Shown piece after piece: positions 15,939-24,204 of a stretch of DNA of 64,000 nt. Position 1 is the stretch's first letter. Every line of letters begins with the position of its first letter. The stretch covers positions 1 through 64,000 of the forward strand of contig NZ_CALTTY010000003.1 in assembly GCF_943912385.1 (NCBI RefSeq). The letters run 5' to 3'. The position numbers and the translations under genes were made by a program. The notes beneath the pieces were generated by a model. It did no database searches, was not told the origin of the DNA, and was given only the letters and a program-made list of their open reading frames with translations. The stretch comes from an uncultured Anaerococcus sp. (GTDB lineage: Bacteria; Bacillota; Clostridia; Tissierellales; Peptoniphilaceae).

Positions 15939-18299
15939 TTATTTTTCTTCTTTTTTTCTTGATGTGAATAATCCTACCAATGAAGCAGCTACAGCTCCAA
16001 ATAAATAGTTTAAACTTCCTATACCTGTTTTTGGATTTGATGCTCCTTTAAACTTTTTAGGGCTGCTTGTTTTTGTTACTATTACATCACTCTCCTCTTC
16101 TGTAGTTTTATTTTCTCCTTCAGATTTTTCAATAGAATCATTATCTTTTGTTTTTTCTCCTACTTCTTCTTCGTAATCTGATTCTACTTCCTCATCCCCT
16201 TCAACTATTTTCTCACTATCTTCTTCTCTTGTCTCTTCCCCTTTTTCATCTTCACTGTTTGGATAAGATTCATCCAGATCTAGACTATTATCAGAAGTTT
16301 TATTATCTTCAGTACTTTCTTCTTCTACTTGTGAACTTTCTTTTGGTTTATCAACTCCATCTATACCCATTAACCAGTTCCAATTAAACTCGGTATACCT
16401 AATCACCATTTTTGTTTTACCATCTACAATCTGGTTCGATTCATATAGAAGTCCAAAAGTATCTCCTACATTAGTTTTTTCTAATGATGAGTATTGATAT
16501 TCTCCCAAATTAATTTCTCTTTGGCTTACAGTTTTAAAATCTATACTTCCATCTTCATCATTTATTACTTCGAGAACCTTAACTACACCGTCTTTTCTTC
16601 CACCCGGTTTAGAATTTGATAGTATGACATATTCTTTACCGCCCTTATCATGTTTTACTACAGATAAGTTATTTTGGCTATAGGACTCAAAATCAACTGT
16701 ACCTAAACCATTGTTCCAATTTTTACCATCATCTTTACTTATTGCATAATTAATTATAGGATTATTTCCTGGACTCCTCATGAAAGATACAACTGTTCCA
16801 TTATTCAATTGAACTAACTGGTTTTCAGAGTTTTGTCTCTGTACCCTACTTCCTAAAGAGGAATATCCATCAAAATCATTAGGATTAGTTTCAGATCTCC
16901 TCCAATTTTCACCATCATCTGAATAAATGAAGGTTGTTGATTCTCTGTTATTATTTTGTCCTGGATTTGTTCCGAAATATAGAGGCAATAATAGTCTACC
17001 ACTTTTTAGTTGTAAACCTCTACCTGGTGATGAACCTAAGAATTTCATCCTATCATCAGTTTTTACTTGCGGTGTTATATCTTTTGGTGAGGACCAAGTT
17101 TGTCCACTATCATCAGAATATGTCAACCATAAAAATGGAGTTTGATGAACTTGTAATTCTGAAGAATCTTGGTACACATTTCCCAAATATTCCTCACCAC
17201 TATATAAATTTCCTATTTCTGTAAAAGGTTGTTTATCAGTAGTTTTAACCTTAAGATCAGTTTCTTCTCCGTCCTGACTATAAACAACTCCACCTTCTCT
17301 TACTGTATATTTTTTCCCTTGTCTATCTGTTAATTCAAGATAGTCTTTTCCATCTATATTAACATAACCAGACCCACCTTTTGATGACCAGTAGTTTCCT
17401 CCAGATTTAAAGCTATCTAAAAGCATGTAAACTCTACCAGCATTTTTTCCTGTATGTACTGGTGTTAACTGCATATCTATAGTGAATGGGGCATCCTTAT
17501 CTATACCTTCCTCAGGCCTGTCCACGACTTTAACTGCAGTTGAGAATTCTTTTTCTCCTGGTTTCTTTATTCTTACAACAGCATCTATATCGCCCCAGTC
17601 AGATTCAGTCGATAATCTTTGGTCTGCACCAGCAATAATTGTTCCGTCTTTAAGTCTTGCTAGTGAAGGTACTCTATAAAAGTCTGAACCTTGGTATGTA
17701 GGATAGTACATATCGTAATCTTCAGTTCTCACTTGTTCATTTGTTTTTTCTTCGATATGCTCACCATTAGATGCTAATTTTTCAATGTCAGGTTTAAGTT
17801 CCTGATACTCCTCACTTGTTAAACTTTTTTCAGTACTTATATTATCAAAATTCTCTTTTAATTCGTAAATATCAGGGTAACTTTCTTTTAATTTATCATC
17901 TAATCTAATCTTATCTAATTCATACTTTATTAGGTTATAGTTTAATTCTTCACGAGAATCATCAGCTGCAGAAATAGGGGAAGCTATATATTTATCTGAT
18001 ACCGATAATTCATCATCTTCTGCTTTATCAATTTTATTTTCTTTTGCAAGTGATTCATCAATTTCATGAGATGAATCATTATTATTTATTTTCTCCTTTT
18101 GAGAATCATCATTTTTCCCAAGATTTTCTTCGTCTTTAAGGTTGTCATTAGTTTCAATATTTTCAATATCTAATTTCCTATCTTCTAGTTCTTTATCGTT
18201 TAGAACTTCATCTGCTAAGGCAATATTAGGTATAGCTGTTAATATAGACAAACTAAGAGCACAAGCTATCATTTTTTTAGATAAGTTATTTTTCTTCAC
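15939..18299 (-). CDS. Surface-anchored exo-sialidase (GH33)
   Basis: 786 residues from the GTG at 18299, which has AAAGGAG 9 nt upstream; a longer ATG start at 18335 falls on a palindromic operator and has no ribosome site. Order: signal peptide (1 to about 30, ...NIALA), acidic low-complexity region (30-110), helical segment (110-190), then the sialidase propeller. The Arg motif FYRVPSL (R209) and downstream ADQR...DWGDIDAVVRI bind sialate carboxylate. Three Asp boxes are visible: SDDSGQTW, SDDGENW, SKDDGKNW. After a Glu/Ser-rich wall spanner the end is NPKTG (about 755-759), a hydrophobic segment and RKKEEK, a sortase signal with N in place of L. It releases sialic acid from host glycans. 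Confidence 0.92.
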   Translation of the reverse strand: MKKNNLSKKMIACALSLSILTAIPNIALADEVLNDKELEDRKLDIENIETNDNLKDEENLGKNDDSQKEKINNNDSSHEIDESLAKENKIDKAEDDELSVSDKYIASPISAADDSREELNYNLIKYELDKIRLDDKLKESYPDIYELKENFDNISTEKSLTSEEYQELKPDIEKLASNGEHIEEKTNEQVRTEDYDMYYPTYQGSDFYRVPSLARLKDGTIIAGADQRLSTESDWGDIDAVVRIKKPGEKEFSTAVKVVDRPEEGIDKDAPFTIDMQLTPVHTGKNAGRVYMLLDSFKSGGNYWSSKGGSGYVNIDGKDYLELTDRQGKKYTVREGGVVYSQDGEETDLKVKTTDKQPFTEIGNLYSGEEYLGNVYQDSSELQVHQTPFLWLTYSDDSGQTWSSPKDITPQVKTDDRMKFLGSSPGRGLQLKSGRLLLPLYFGTNPGQNNNRESTTFIYSDDGENWRRSETNPNDFDGYSSLGSRVQRQNSENQLVQLNNGTVVSFMRSPGNNPIINYAISKDDGKNWNNGLGTVDFESYSQNNLSVVKHDKGGKEYVILSNSKPGGRKDGVVKVLEVINDEDGSIDFKTVSQREINLGEYQYSSLEKTNVGDTFGLLYESNQIVDGKTKMVIRYTEFNWNWLMGIDGVDKPKESSQVEEESTEDNKTSDNSLDLDESYPNSEDEKGEETREEDSEKIVEGDEEVESDYEEEVGEKTKDNDSIEKSEGENKTTEEESDVIVTKTSSPKKFKGASNPKTGIGSLNYLFGAVAASLVGLFTSRKKEEK

Positions 18300-18327
18300 A
18301 ATCAGCACTCCTTTATTATTAGATATC

Positions 18328-18341
18328 GTTTTCATGAAAAC
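18328..18341. promoter_or_regulatory. Perfect palindrome in the sialidase leader (candidate operator)
   Basis: GTTTTCATGAAAAC is a perfect 14-bp palindrome 28 bp upstream of the GTG start and downstream of the promoter. A second palindrome, GATAATTATC (18348-18357), lies closer to the -10. Either could be the site of a sugar-responsive repressor. Confidence 0.5.
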
Positions 18342-18365
18342 CTTTATGATAATTATCTTGCTATA

Positions 18366-18394
18366 ATCTTATGTTAATCAAACTTAATTGTCAA
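18366..18394 (-). promoter_or_regulatory. Sialidase promoter
   Basis: Minus-strand TTGACA (18389-18394), 17-nt spacer, then TAAGAT (18366-18371). Confidence 0.65.
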
Positions 18395-18517
18395 TAGTTT
18401 TAGAACTGGCCTCCTATTTTGAAAGTATTTTCATAAACTTTTTATTCTAGAAGTTTTAGTCTTGTAATATATTTATAAATAAATATTTCAAATTATACAG
18501 ATAATAATTTTAAATAC

Positions 18518-18563
18518 AAAAAGACCAATATAAGTCTATTTTAAAACCTCATATTGGTCTTTT
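18518..18563 (-). terminator. Terminator after the cupin gene
   Basis: AAAAGACCAATAT and ATATTGGTCTTTT form a perfect 13-bp stem; in minus-strand sense the hairpin ends in a T run. Confidence 0.8.
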
Positions 18564-18583
18564 GTAAGTCTATTTCACAAAGT

Positions 18584-18883
18584 TTATTTTACAAATATAC
18601 AAAGCCAAACAGCCCTATCTTGCCTTAAGACCCTATGGACTTGGTGGGGATTTATAGGGAGGATGTCTCCTTCTTTTAAGTCTACTATTTCTCCTTCTAT
18701 TTCAAGACTTGCAGATCCCCTTTCGATTTTTACTATTTCTAGGTCATCCTGGTCATAATAGGCTGTGGCCTGGTCTAGGGAAGAGATCCTTACTAGACTT
18801 ATCTTTTCATTTTCAAAAATTATCTCTTCTATTTCTCTGTCGGGTGAAAATTCTAGGTTTTTAAAGATGTTATATGGGGTCAT
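18584..18883 (-). CDS. Small cupin-domain protein
   Basis: 99 residues. Single cupin barrel: VKIERGSASLEIEGEIVDLKEGDILPINPHQVHRVL carries both cupin motifs, with the second motif (PxxxxH) better conserved than the first, in which most metal-binding His are absent. It therefore may bind a small ligand rather than a catalytic metal. It begins directly after the alcohol dehydrogenase stop (18883/18884), so the two are cotranscribed. The role is unknown; sensing or stabilising a substrate of the dehydrogenase is possible. Confidence 0.75.
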   Translation of the reverse strand: MTPYNIFKNLEFSPDREIEEIIFENEKISLVRISSLDQATAYYDQDDLEIVKIERGSASLEIEGEIVDLKEGDILPINPHQVHRVLRQDRAVWLCIFVK

Positions 18884-20059
18884 TTAATCTTCAAGGCACA
18901 TTTGGTAGATTTTTTTAACATCAGCTGGTAATAGATCGATGAATCCCTTAATTACTCCATTTTCACCGCAGGCTTTCTTGCTCATTTCGTCAAAATATTC
19001 GCTATCTATACCTATTTTTGTAAGGTTTGAGTCAAGGCCAAGGTCTTTGAAGAAGAAGTCTCTTACTTTTTCTATGGTTAATTTCCCTACTTCCATCTCG
19101 CTTAGGTCCTTGTCAATATCGAAGACATTTACCCCAAGCTCATAAAATCTATGGGCTGTTTTTTCATTTAGGACATATTTCATCCATCTTGGGGTGAGGA
19201 TGGCAAGTCCTAGGCCGTGGGTTATGTCGTAGAAGGCTGATAGTTCGTGTTCTATAGGGTGGACTGTCCAAGAAGCCTTACTTGATGCTGATATAAAGTC
19301 ATTTATAGCCCAGGATGAGGCCCACATTAGGTTGGCCCTTGCTTCGTAATCTTCTGGATTCTTTAGGGCTTTTGGTCCGTATTGGGTGACTGTCTTCATC
19401 AAGGATTCCATTATTCTGTCTAGCATGTACATAGTCCCGTCTAGGTTGAAATAAGTTTCAAAGATGTGGGATAGTATGTCTGCAGATCCCGCTGCTGTTT
19501 GAAATTTAGGAACTGTGTAGGTGACTTCTGGGTTTAGAAAGCTTACTACTGGCCTTGTATCAGAATGGCCTGATGATAGTTTTTCCCTTGTTTCTGGGTT
19601 GGTGATTACCCCACCACAGTCCATTTCAGACCCTGTGGCTGCCATGGTTAGGACTGATAAGAGTGGGATAGCTGGGCTCATTGGTTTTTTCTCTGAGATA
19701 AATTCCCATGGATCAAAGTCAGCACAGGCTCCTGCTGCCATAAACTTTGAGGCGTCTATGGTTGATCCTCCGCCTACAGCAAGGATGGCTCCTATGTTAT
19801 TTTCCTTGATTATTTTAACACCTTCTCTAACTGAGTCTATCCTTGGATTTGGCTCTATACCGCCTAGCTCAAAGATTTCTATGCCGGCTTTTTTTAGTTC
19901 TTCTATGACCTTGTCATAAATCCCATTTTTCTTGATGGATCCTCCCCCGTAGCTTAGGAGGATTTTGTCTGTATATTTTTTGGCTTCTTCTCCTATATGG
20001 TCTAGGGCGTCCTTGCCAAAGTGGATTTTTGTTCCAATATCATAAGTAAAGTTTTGCAT
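18884..20059 (-). CDS. Iron-containing alcohol dehydrogenase (NADPH-dependent butanol dehydrogenase group)
   Basis: 391 residues from the ATG at 20059, which has GAGGAG 5 nt upstream; a longer start at 20092 adds 11 atypical residues. The family-III dehydrogenase pattern is complete: nucleotide-binding LSYGGGSIKKNGIYD and AVGGGSTIDASKFMA, the metal site ADILSHIFETYF (Asp and His) and HELSAFYDITHGLGLAIL (two more His). MQNFTYDIGTKIHFGK is the usual start of BdhA-like enzymes. It reduces aldehydes to alcohols, or the reverse, in fermentation; the exact substrate is open. It forms a two-gene unit with the cupin gene. Confidence 0.9.
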   Translation of the reverse strand: MQNFTYDIGTKIHFGKDALDHIGEEAKKYTDKILLSYGGGSIKKNGIYDKVIEELKKAGIEIFELGGIEPNPRIDSVREGVKIIKENNIGAILAVGGGSTIDASKFMAAGACADFDPWEFISEKKPMSPAIPLLSVLTMAATGSEMDCGGVITNPETREKLSSGHSDTRPVVSFLNPEVTYTVPKFQTAAGSADILSHIFETYFNLDGTMYMLDRIMESLMKTVTQYGPKALKNPEDYEARANLMWASSWAINDFISASSKASWTVHPIEHELSAFYDITHGLGLAILTPRWMKYVLNEKTAHRFYELGVNVFDIDKDLSEMEVGKLTIEKVRDFFFKDLGLDSNLTKIGIDSEYFDEMSKKACGENGVIKGFIDLLPADVKKIYQMCLED

Positions 20060-20110
20060 AGTTTCTCCTCTCTTTTTTATATTCCTACCCATTTTTGAAA
20101 ATTTGCAAAT

Positions 20111-20147
20111 AAAAAACCCCTTCTGAGAATTTTCTCAGAAAAGAGTT
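20111..20147 (-). terminator. Terminator of the gyrase/sigma operon
   Basis: TTCTGAGAA (20121-20129) and TTCTCAGAA (20132-20140), extended by further pairs, followed in minus-strand sense by GGGGTTTTTT. Confidence 0.7.
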
Positions 20148-20163
20148 TATGGTTGAGTATTAC

Positions 20164-20340
20164 TTAATTAGGCCTTTGACCCTTGTTTTTGTTAAAAATA
20201 CTTATTAGTAAAAAACCAATCCCAATCCCAACTATAAGTCCCCTTATAGAGTCGGATAGGAATCCTTTTTGACCTAGTATTATAGCTAATATTACAAGCA
20301 TGAGACCAATTATTAACTGACTCTTCTTATTTTTTCTCAC
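20164..20340 (-). CDS. 58-residue membrane hairpin protein (new small gene)
   Basis: An open frame from the GTG at 20340 to TAA at 20164. The GTG overlaps the stop of the sigma factor gene (TAGTG), and GAGAGGA lies 10 nt upstream. The peptide is RKNKKSQ, a hydrophobic helix (about 9-24), a polar turn GQKGFLSDSIRG, a second helix (about 34-49, LIVGIGIGFLLISIF) and a basic tail NKNKGQRPN. This predicts a two-helix membrane hairpin with both ends inside. It is the last gene before the terminator. No family recognised. Confidence 0.65.
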   Translation of the reverse strand: MRKNKKSQLIIGLMLVILAIILGQKGFLSDSIRGLIVGIGIGFLLISIFNKNKGQRPN

Positions 20341-21113
20341 TATTCTGCCATCCTCTCAAATTCTATGGTGAATTTATTTAGGATTTTCTTTTCTATCCTA
20401 GATACTGTCATCTGGCTGATGTCTAGGCTTTCTGCTATGTCTACCTGGGTCCTGCCTTCGTAGTATCTTAGTTCTAAGATTTCTTTTTCAAGGTCAGTGA
20501 GTCTTTCTTTGGACTTATCAATTAAGTCTTTTAGTTCAACTGAGTCGAAGTTTTTATCTTCTTCCCCGATTATCTCGGCTAGATCTATGGAGTTTTCTCC
20601 CTTTTGAACTGTGTATTTCATATCAAGGGACTGCGGAGTGTAAACCTTGCTTGCTTCCATGGTCTCTAGGATGGTTTCCTCATCTTCTCCTAAATAGTCT
20701 GCAATATCTGATATAGTTGGGACCCTTTGGAGTTCCTGGGGTAGGATTTTCTTTGCCACATTTATCTTTTTATAAAGATTTTGTATTCGTCTTGGGACCC
20801 TGATTACCCAGCCCTTATCCCTAAAATACCTTTTTATTTCTCCCATGATAGTTGGGGTTGCAAAGGAAGAGAAGGCATAGCCTTTTGTTGGATCAAATCT
20901 GTCGACCGCATTTATAAGCCCCAGGCTTGCCACCTGGTAGAGGTCATCTTTTTCAATACCCTTGCCCACATACTTATTTGAAAGAATATCTACTATATAC
21001 ATGTGCTCTTTAATTAGATCATCTCTGAGTTTTTTATCACGGGTTTTATAGAATTCTTCAAACTTTCTGTTTATCTCATCCTTGTGCTCTTGGCTAGCAT
21101 TTGGCTTAGGCAT
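20340..21113 (-). CDS. SigB/SigF/SigG-family RNA polymerase sigma factor
   Basis: 257 residues. Region 2 (about 45-110: KDDLYQVASLGLINAVDRFDP, GYAFSSFATPTIMGEIKRYFRDKGW, VRVPRR-type RVPRRIQ) is characteristic of general-stress and forespore sigma factors. Region 3 follows (about 120-195), and region 4 has the helix-turn-helix RYYEGRTQVDIAESLDISQMTVSRIEKK (about 215-245). Its start overlaps the end of the anti-sigma gene by 8 nt. Together with the two genes upstream it forms an antagonist / anti-sigma / sigma set as in rsbV-rsbW-sigB. No sporulation gene is seen, so a stress or surface regulon is the likely target. Confidence 0.9.
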   Translation of the reverse strand: MPKPNASQEHKDEINRKFEEFYKTRDKKLRDDLIKEHMYIVDILSNKYVGKGIEKDDLYQVASLGLINAVDRFDPTKGYAFSSFATPTIMGEIKRYFRDKGWVIRVPRRIQNLYKKINVAKKILPQELQRVPTISDIADYLGEDEETILETMEASKVYTPQSLDMKYTVQKGENSIDLAEIIGEEDKNFDSVELKDLIDKSKERLTDLEKEILELRYYEGRTQVDIAESLDISQMTVSRIEKKILNKFTIEFERMAE

Positions 21114-21447
21114 GGGTCTTCCTCATTATTATTCTTAAAAGATCGCCTTCTATCTCTATTTCATCAGCAAGGGCGGATAAAATAGCATTCCTCATGGCAA
21201 GAGCTTTGGGATCACTTTTCTTATCCTTACCGACTACTTCTATTGAAAGCTTCCTATCTTCTACAAGAAAGGCTAAGTCTAGGCCGTCATCACCTATCTT
21301 GTAGTTTATCGCCTCGCTTACAAGGACCTTTAGATCTTCAATTTGCTCTACATTAAAATCTAATTCTAAGCCCAGGCCAGATACAAAAAGTCTAACTGAC
21401 TTTTGGTATCTCTTGCTGGCTGGGATTTTTATACTAATTTTATCCAT
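21106..21447 (-). CDS. Reduced RsbW-like anti-sigma factor
   Basis: 113 residues, shorter than RsbW/SpoIIAB (about 145-160). The start KISIKIPASKRYQKSVRLFVSGLGLELDFNVEQIEDLKVLVSEAINY matches the fold up to the N box, but this reads VSEAINY instead of VSEACxNA. The D-x-G-x-G and later glycine boxes for ATP are not apparent. It therefore probably lost kinase activity while keeping the sigma-binding surface. Position between the STAS gene and the sigma gene (2-nt gap and 8-nt overlap) supports the role. Confidence 0.75.
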   Translation of the reverse strand: MDKISIKIPASKRYQKSVRLFVSGLGLELDFNVEQIEDLKVLVSEAINYKIGDDGLDLAFLVEDRKLSIEVVGKDKKSDPKALAMRNAILSALADEIEIEGDLLRIIMRKTHA

Positions 21448-21449
21448 AC

Positions 21450-21755
21450 CTACTCCATATTAAAGACGTCTGTCAGGTCTGTGATCTTAAATAGCTTGAG
21501 GATATTTTCCTTAGGGTTTATTATAGATACTGACCTTCCCTTTTCTTGGCCTATCTTATAGATTTTCATAAAAAGTCCAAGCCCTGTTGAATCAAGGTAG
21601 TCTAGGTCCTTTAAATCTATAAGGAGGTCCTTATCCATTCCTACTATTTCTCTTTCGATGAAGCTTTTAAATTCTTCTTCTGCATAAATATCGAGATCGC
21701 CCTTAACTTCTAGCTTTAAAAAATTTTCCTTATCGTAAATCTTACTTTCAAACAT
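21450..21755 (-). CDS. STAS-domain anti-sigma factor antagonist (RsbV-like)
   Basis: 101 residues from the ATG at 21755 (GAGG 7 nt upstream); an ATG at 21767 would add four residues but lacks a clear site. Whole-length STAS domain: FLKLEVKGDLDIYAEEEFKSFI, DLLIDLKDLDYLDSTGLGLFMKIYK. The Ser in DSTGL is the residue phosphorylated by RsbW-type kinases. The start lies within the last codons of gyrA, so translation is coupled to gyrase. In the classical pathway it binds the anti-sigma factor and frees the sigma factor. Confidence 0.85.
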   Translation of the reverse strand: MFESKIYDKENFLKLEVKGDLDIYAEEEFKSFIEREIVGMDKDLLIDLKDLDYLDSTGLGLFMKIYKIGQEKGRSVSIINPKENILKLFKITDLTDVFNME

Positions 21756-24195
21756 TTTTTTCCTCATCTTTCAGAATATTATCATATTTTGTTACTGAAA
21801 CTATGGCATCTTCTCCTGCTTTTAGGTTCTTAAGCTTAACACCCATGGTGTTTCTGCCGGTAGTAGATATGTTTCTTGCACTTAGCCTTATCATATCTCC
21901 CTTTAAAGATACCATCATTATGTCTGTATCAAGGTCTACTGGGAGGGTATCGACAACCTTGCCGGTCTTATCGTTTACCTTGTGGCACCTTACCCCCTTG
22001 CCTCCCCTGTTTTGGTTTTTGAAATTATTGAATGAAGTCTTCTTACCATAACCATTTTCAGTTACAACTAGGAGGTAGGTCTCATCTCCCTTGGTATTCA
22101 TACTTACTACTTCGTCATCCTTATCAAGCCTGATGGCCCTGACTCCCATGGCTGTCCTGCCCATGGTTCTTACATCTTTGGTATTAAACTGGATAGTCAT
22201 ACCGTTTTTACTTGAAATGATTAGTTCTTCATCTTTTTCAATCTGTCTGACTGATATTAACTTATCGTCATCCTTTAAGGATATAGCTATGATGCCATTT
22301 CTTCTGATATTGGTGAAGTTTTCGGCATCGGTCTTTTTGATCTGACCGTTTTTAGTCTGAAGAACAAATTTACTTGACTTTCCTAGTTCTGATAGGGTAA
22401 CCATTTCGGTTATTTTTTCACCTGACTCAAGGTTTAGGATATTGATTATAGCCTGGCCACGAGATGTACGGCTTCCTTCTGGAATCTTATAGGCTTCAAG
22501 TGGGTAGACCTTACCGAAAGATGTAAAGAATAAGAGGTCTTCGTGAGTGTTGGTGGTGATAATTTTCTTTATATAGTCACCTTCCTTAGTATTGCCTGCA
22601 GCAATTCCCTTACCTCCCCTGTTTTGAACCTTGTAGGTATCTATAGGAAGTCTCTTTATATAGCCATCCTTGGTTAGGGTAATTAGGATGTCTTCTTCTT
22701 CGATAAGCTCGGTTATATCTATCTCTCCCTCATCTGGGACAATCTTTGTACGCCTATCATCAGCGTATTTTTCCTTAATCTCACTAATCTCGTCTATAAT
22801 AAGGTTGATTAGGGTCTCTTCGGAGTTTAGGATTGAAAGTAGGTATTCAATTGTCTCCGCAAGTTCCTTATCTTCTGCCTTAAGCTTTTCAATTTCAAGA
22901 CCTGACAGGCGTTTTAACTGCATGTCTAAGATGGCCTGAGATTGGACGTCTGTCAGCTTATACCTATCAAGGAAAATCTTCTTAATCTCATCATTATCAT
23001 AAGAAGATCTGATTATTTTAATTATCTCATCAATATGGTCTATTGCTATTATAAGACCTTCTACTATGTGCTTTCTCTCACGGGCCTTGGATAAGTCAAA
23101 GTTTGTCCTACGAGTTACTACTTCTTTTTGGTGGTCTACATAGTAGGCAATTAGCTCTTTGAGGTTTAAAATCTTTGGTTCCCCATTTACTAGGGCGAGG
23201 TTTATGATTCCAAAGGTATTTTCTAATTGGGTGTATTTATAGAGGTTATTTAGGACTATATTGGCACTTGCATCTCTCTTGATTTCAATTACAATCCTCA
23301 TTCCCTTCCTGTCAGATTCGTCTCTGATGTCAGAAATGCCCTCAACTCTCTTTTCCTTAACCAGGTCCGCTATCTTTTCTATAAGACGGGACTTGTTTAC
23401 CTGGTAAGGAATCTCTGATATTATAATTTTTTCCCTCTTTCTCTTAAAAGGCTCGATTGTCGCTACTGCTCTTTGCTTAATCTTGCCCCTGCCTGTCATG
23501 TAGGCATCTTTTATACCAGATTTACCTAAAATTAGTGAACCTGTAGGAAAGTCTGGTCCTGGGATTATCTTGATTAACTCATCTATTTCTATTTCAGGAT
23601 TTTTCATGTAGGCTATAGAGGCATCGATGGCTTCTCCTAAGTTATGAGGGGCAATATTAGTTGCCATACCTACAGCTATACCATTTGACCCATTAACTAA
23701 AAGATTTGGAAATCTAGAAGGTAGGACAGCAGGTTCCATTTCTTCTCCGTCGAAGTTTGGTATAAAATCTACTGTTTGTTTGTTTATATCCCTTAGCATT
23801 TCCTTGGCAATCTTGCTCATCCTTACTTCTGTGTAACGCATGGCAGCTGCCGCATCCCCGTCTATGGAACCGAAGTTACCCTGGCCTTGGGCTAAAGGAT
23901 ACCTAGTTGAAAAGTCCTGGGCTAGCCTTACTAGGGCATCGTAGATGGCGGAGTCACCGTGGGGGTGGAACTTACCCATTACATCACCGACAACCCTGGC
24001 TGATTTCCTGGTTGGTTTATTTGGATCAAGGCCTAATTCTTGCATGCCGTAGAGGATTCTCCTGTGAACAGGTTTGAGTCCGTCTCTAACGTCGGGTAAG
24101 GCCCTTGATACTATTACAGACATTGAGTACTCAAGATAAGATGTCTTCATCTTTTTCTCAAGGTCTATATTAATAATATTTTGATTTTCTGTCAT
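21748..24195 (-). CDS. gyrA: DNA gyrase subunit A
   Basis: 815 residues, normal length. The breakage-reunion domain has catalytic Tyr at about 121 (AAMRYTEVR). The quinolone-determining positions read GDSAIYD (S82, D86), the susceptible form. A long coiled-coil follows (about 340-470), then the C-terminal beta-pinwheel with the GyrA box QNRGGKG (QNRGGKGIAAG at about 530) and a second QNRGGKGVRCHK. The protein forms A2B2 gyrase with the gyrB product encoded 9 nt upstream. Downstream it runs straight into the STAS gene. Confidence 0.97.
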   Translation of the reverse strand: MTENQNIINIDLEKKMKTSYLEYSMSVIVSRALPDVRDGLKPVHRRILYGMQELGLDPNKPTRKSARVVGDVMGKFHPHGDSAIYDALVRLAQDFSTRYPLAQGQGNFGSIDGDAAAAMRYTEVRMSKIAKEMLRDINKQTVDFIPNFDGEEMEPAVLPSRFPNLLVNGSNGIAVGMATNIAPHNLGEAIDASIAYMKNPEIEIDELIKIIPGPDFPTGSLILGKSGIKDAYMTGRGKIKQRAVATIEPFKRKREKIIISEIPYQVNKSRLIEKIADLVKEKRVEGISDIRDESDRKGMRIVIEIKRDASANIVLNNLYKYTQLENTFGIINLALVNGEPKILNLKELIAYYVDHQKEVVTRRTNFDLSKARERKHIVEGLIIAIDHIDEIIKIIRSSYDNDEIKKIFLDRYKLTDVQSQAILDMQLKRLSGLEIEKLKAEDKELAETIEYLLSILNSEETLINLIIDEISEIKEKYADDRRTKIVPDEGEIDITELIEEEDILITLTKDGYIKRLPIDTYKVQNRGGKGIAAGNTKEGDYIKKIITTNTHEDLLFFTSFGKVYPLEAYKIPEGSRTSRGQAIINILNLESGEKITEMVTLSELGKSSKFVLQTKNGQIKKTDAENFTNIRRNGIIAISLKDDDKLISVRQIEKDEELIISSKNGMTIQFNTKDVRTMGRTAMGVRAIRLDKDDEVVSMNTKGDETYLLVVTENGYGKKTSFNNFKNQNRGGKGVRCHKVNDKTGKVVDTLPVDLDTDIMMVSLKGDMIRLSARNISTTGRNTMGVKLKNLKAGEDAIVSVTKYDNILKDEEKNV

Positions 24196-24204
24196 TTACG
24201 CCTC

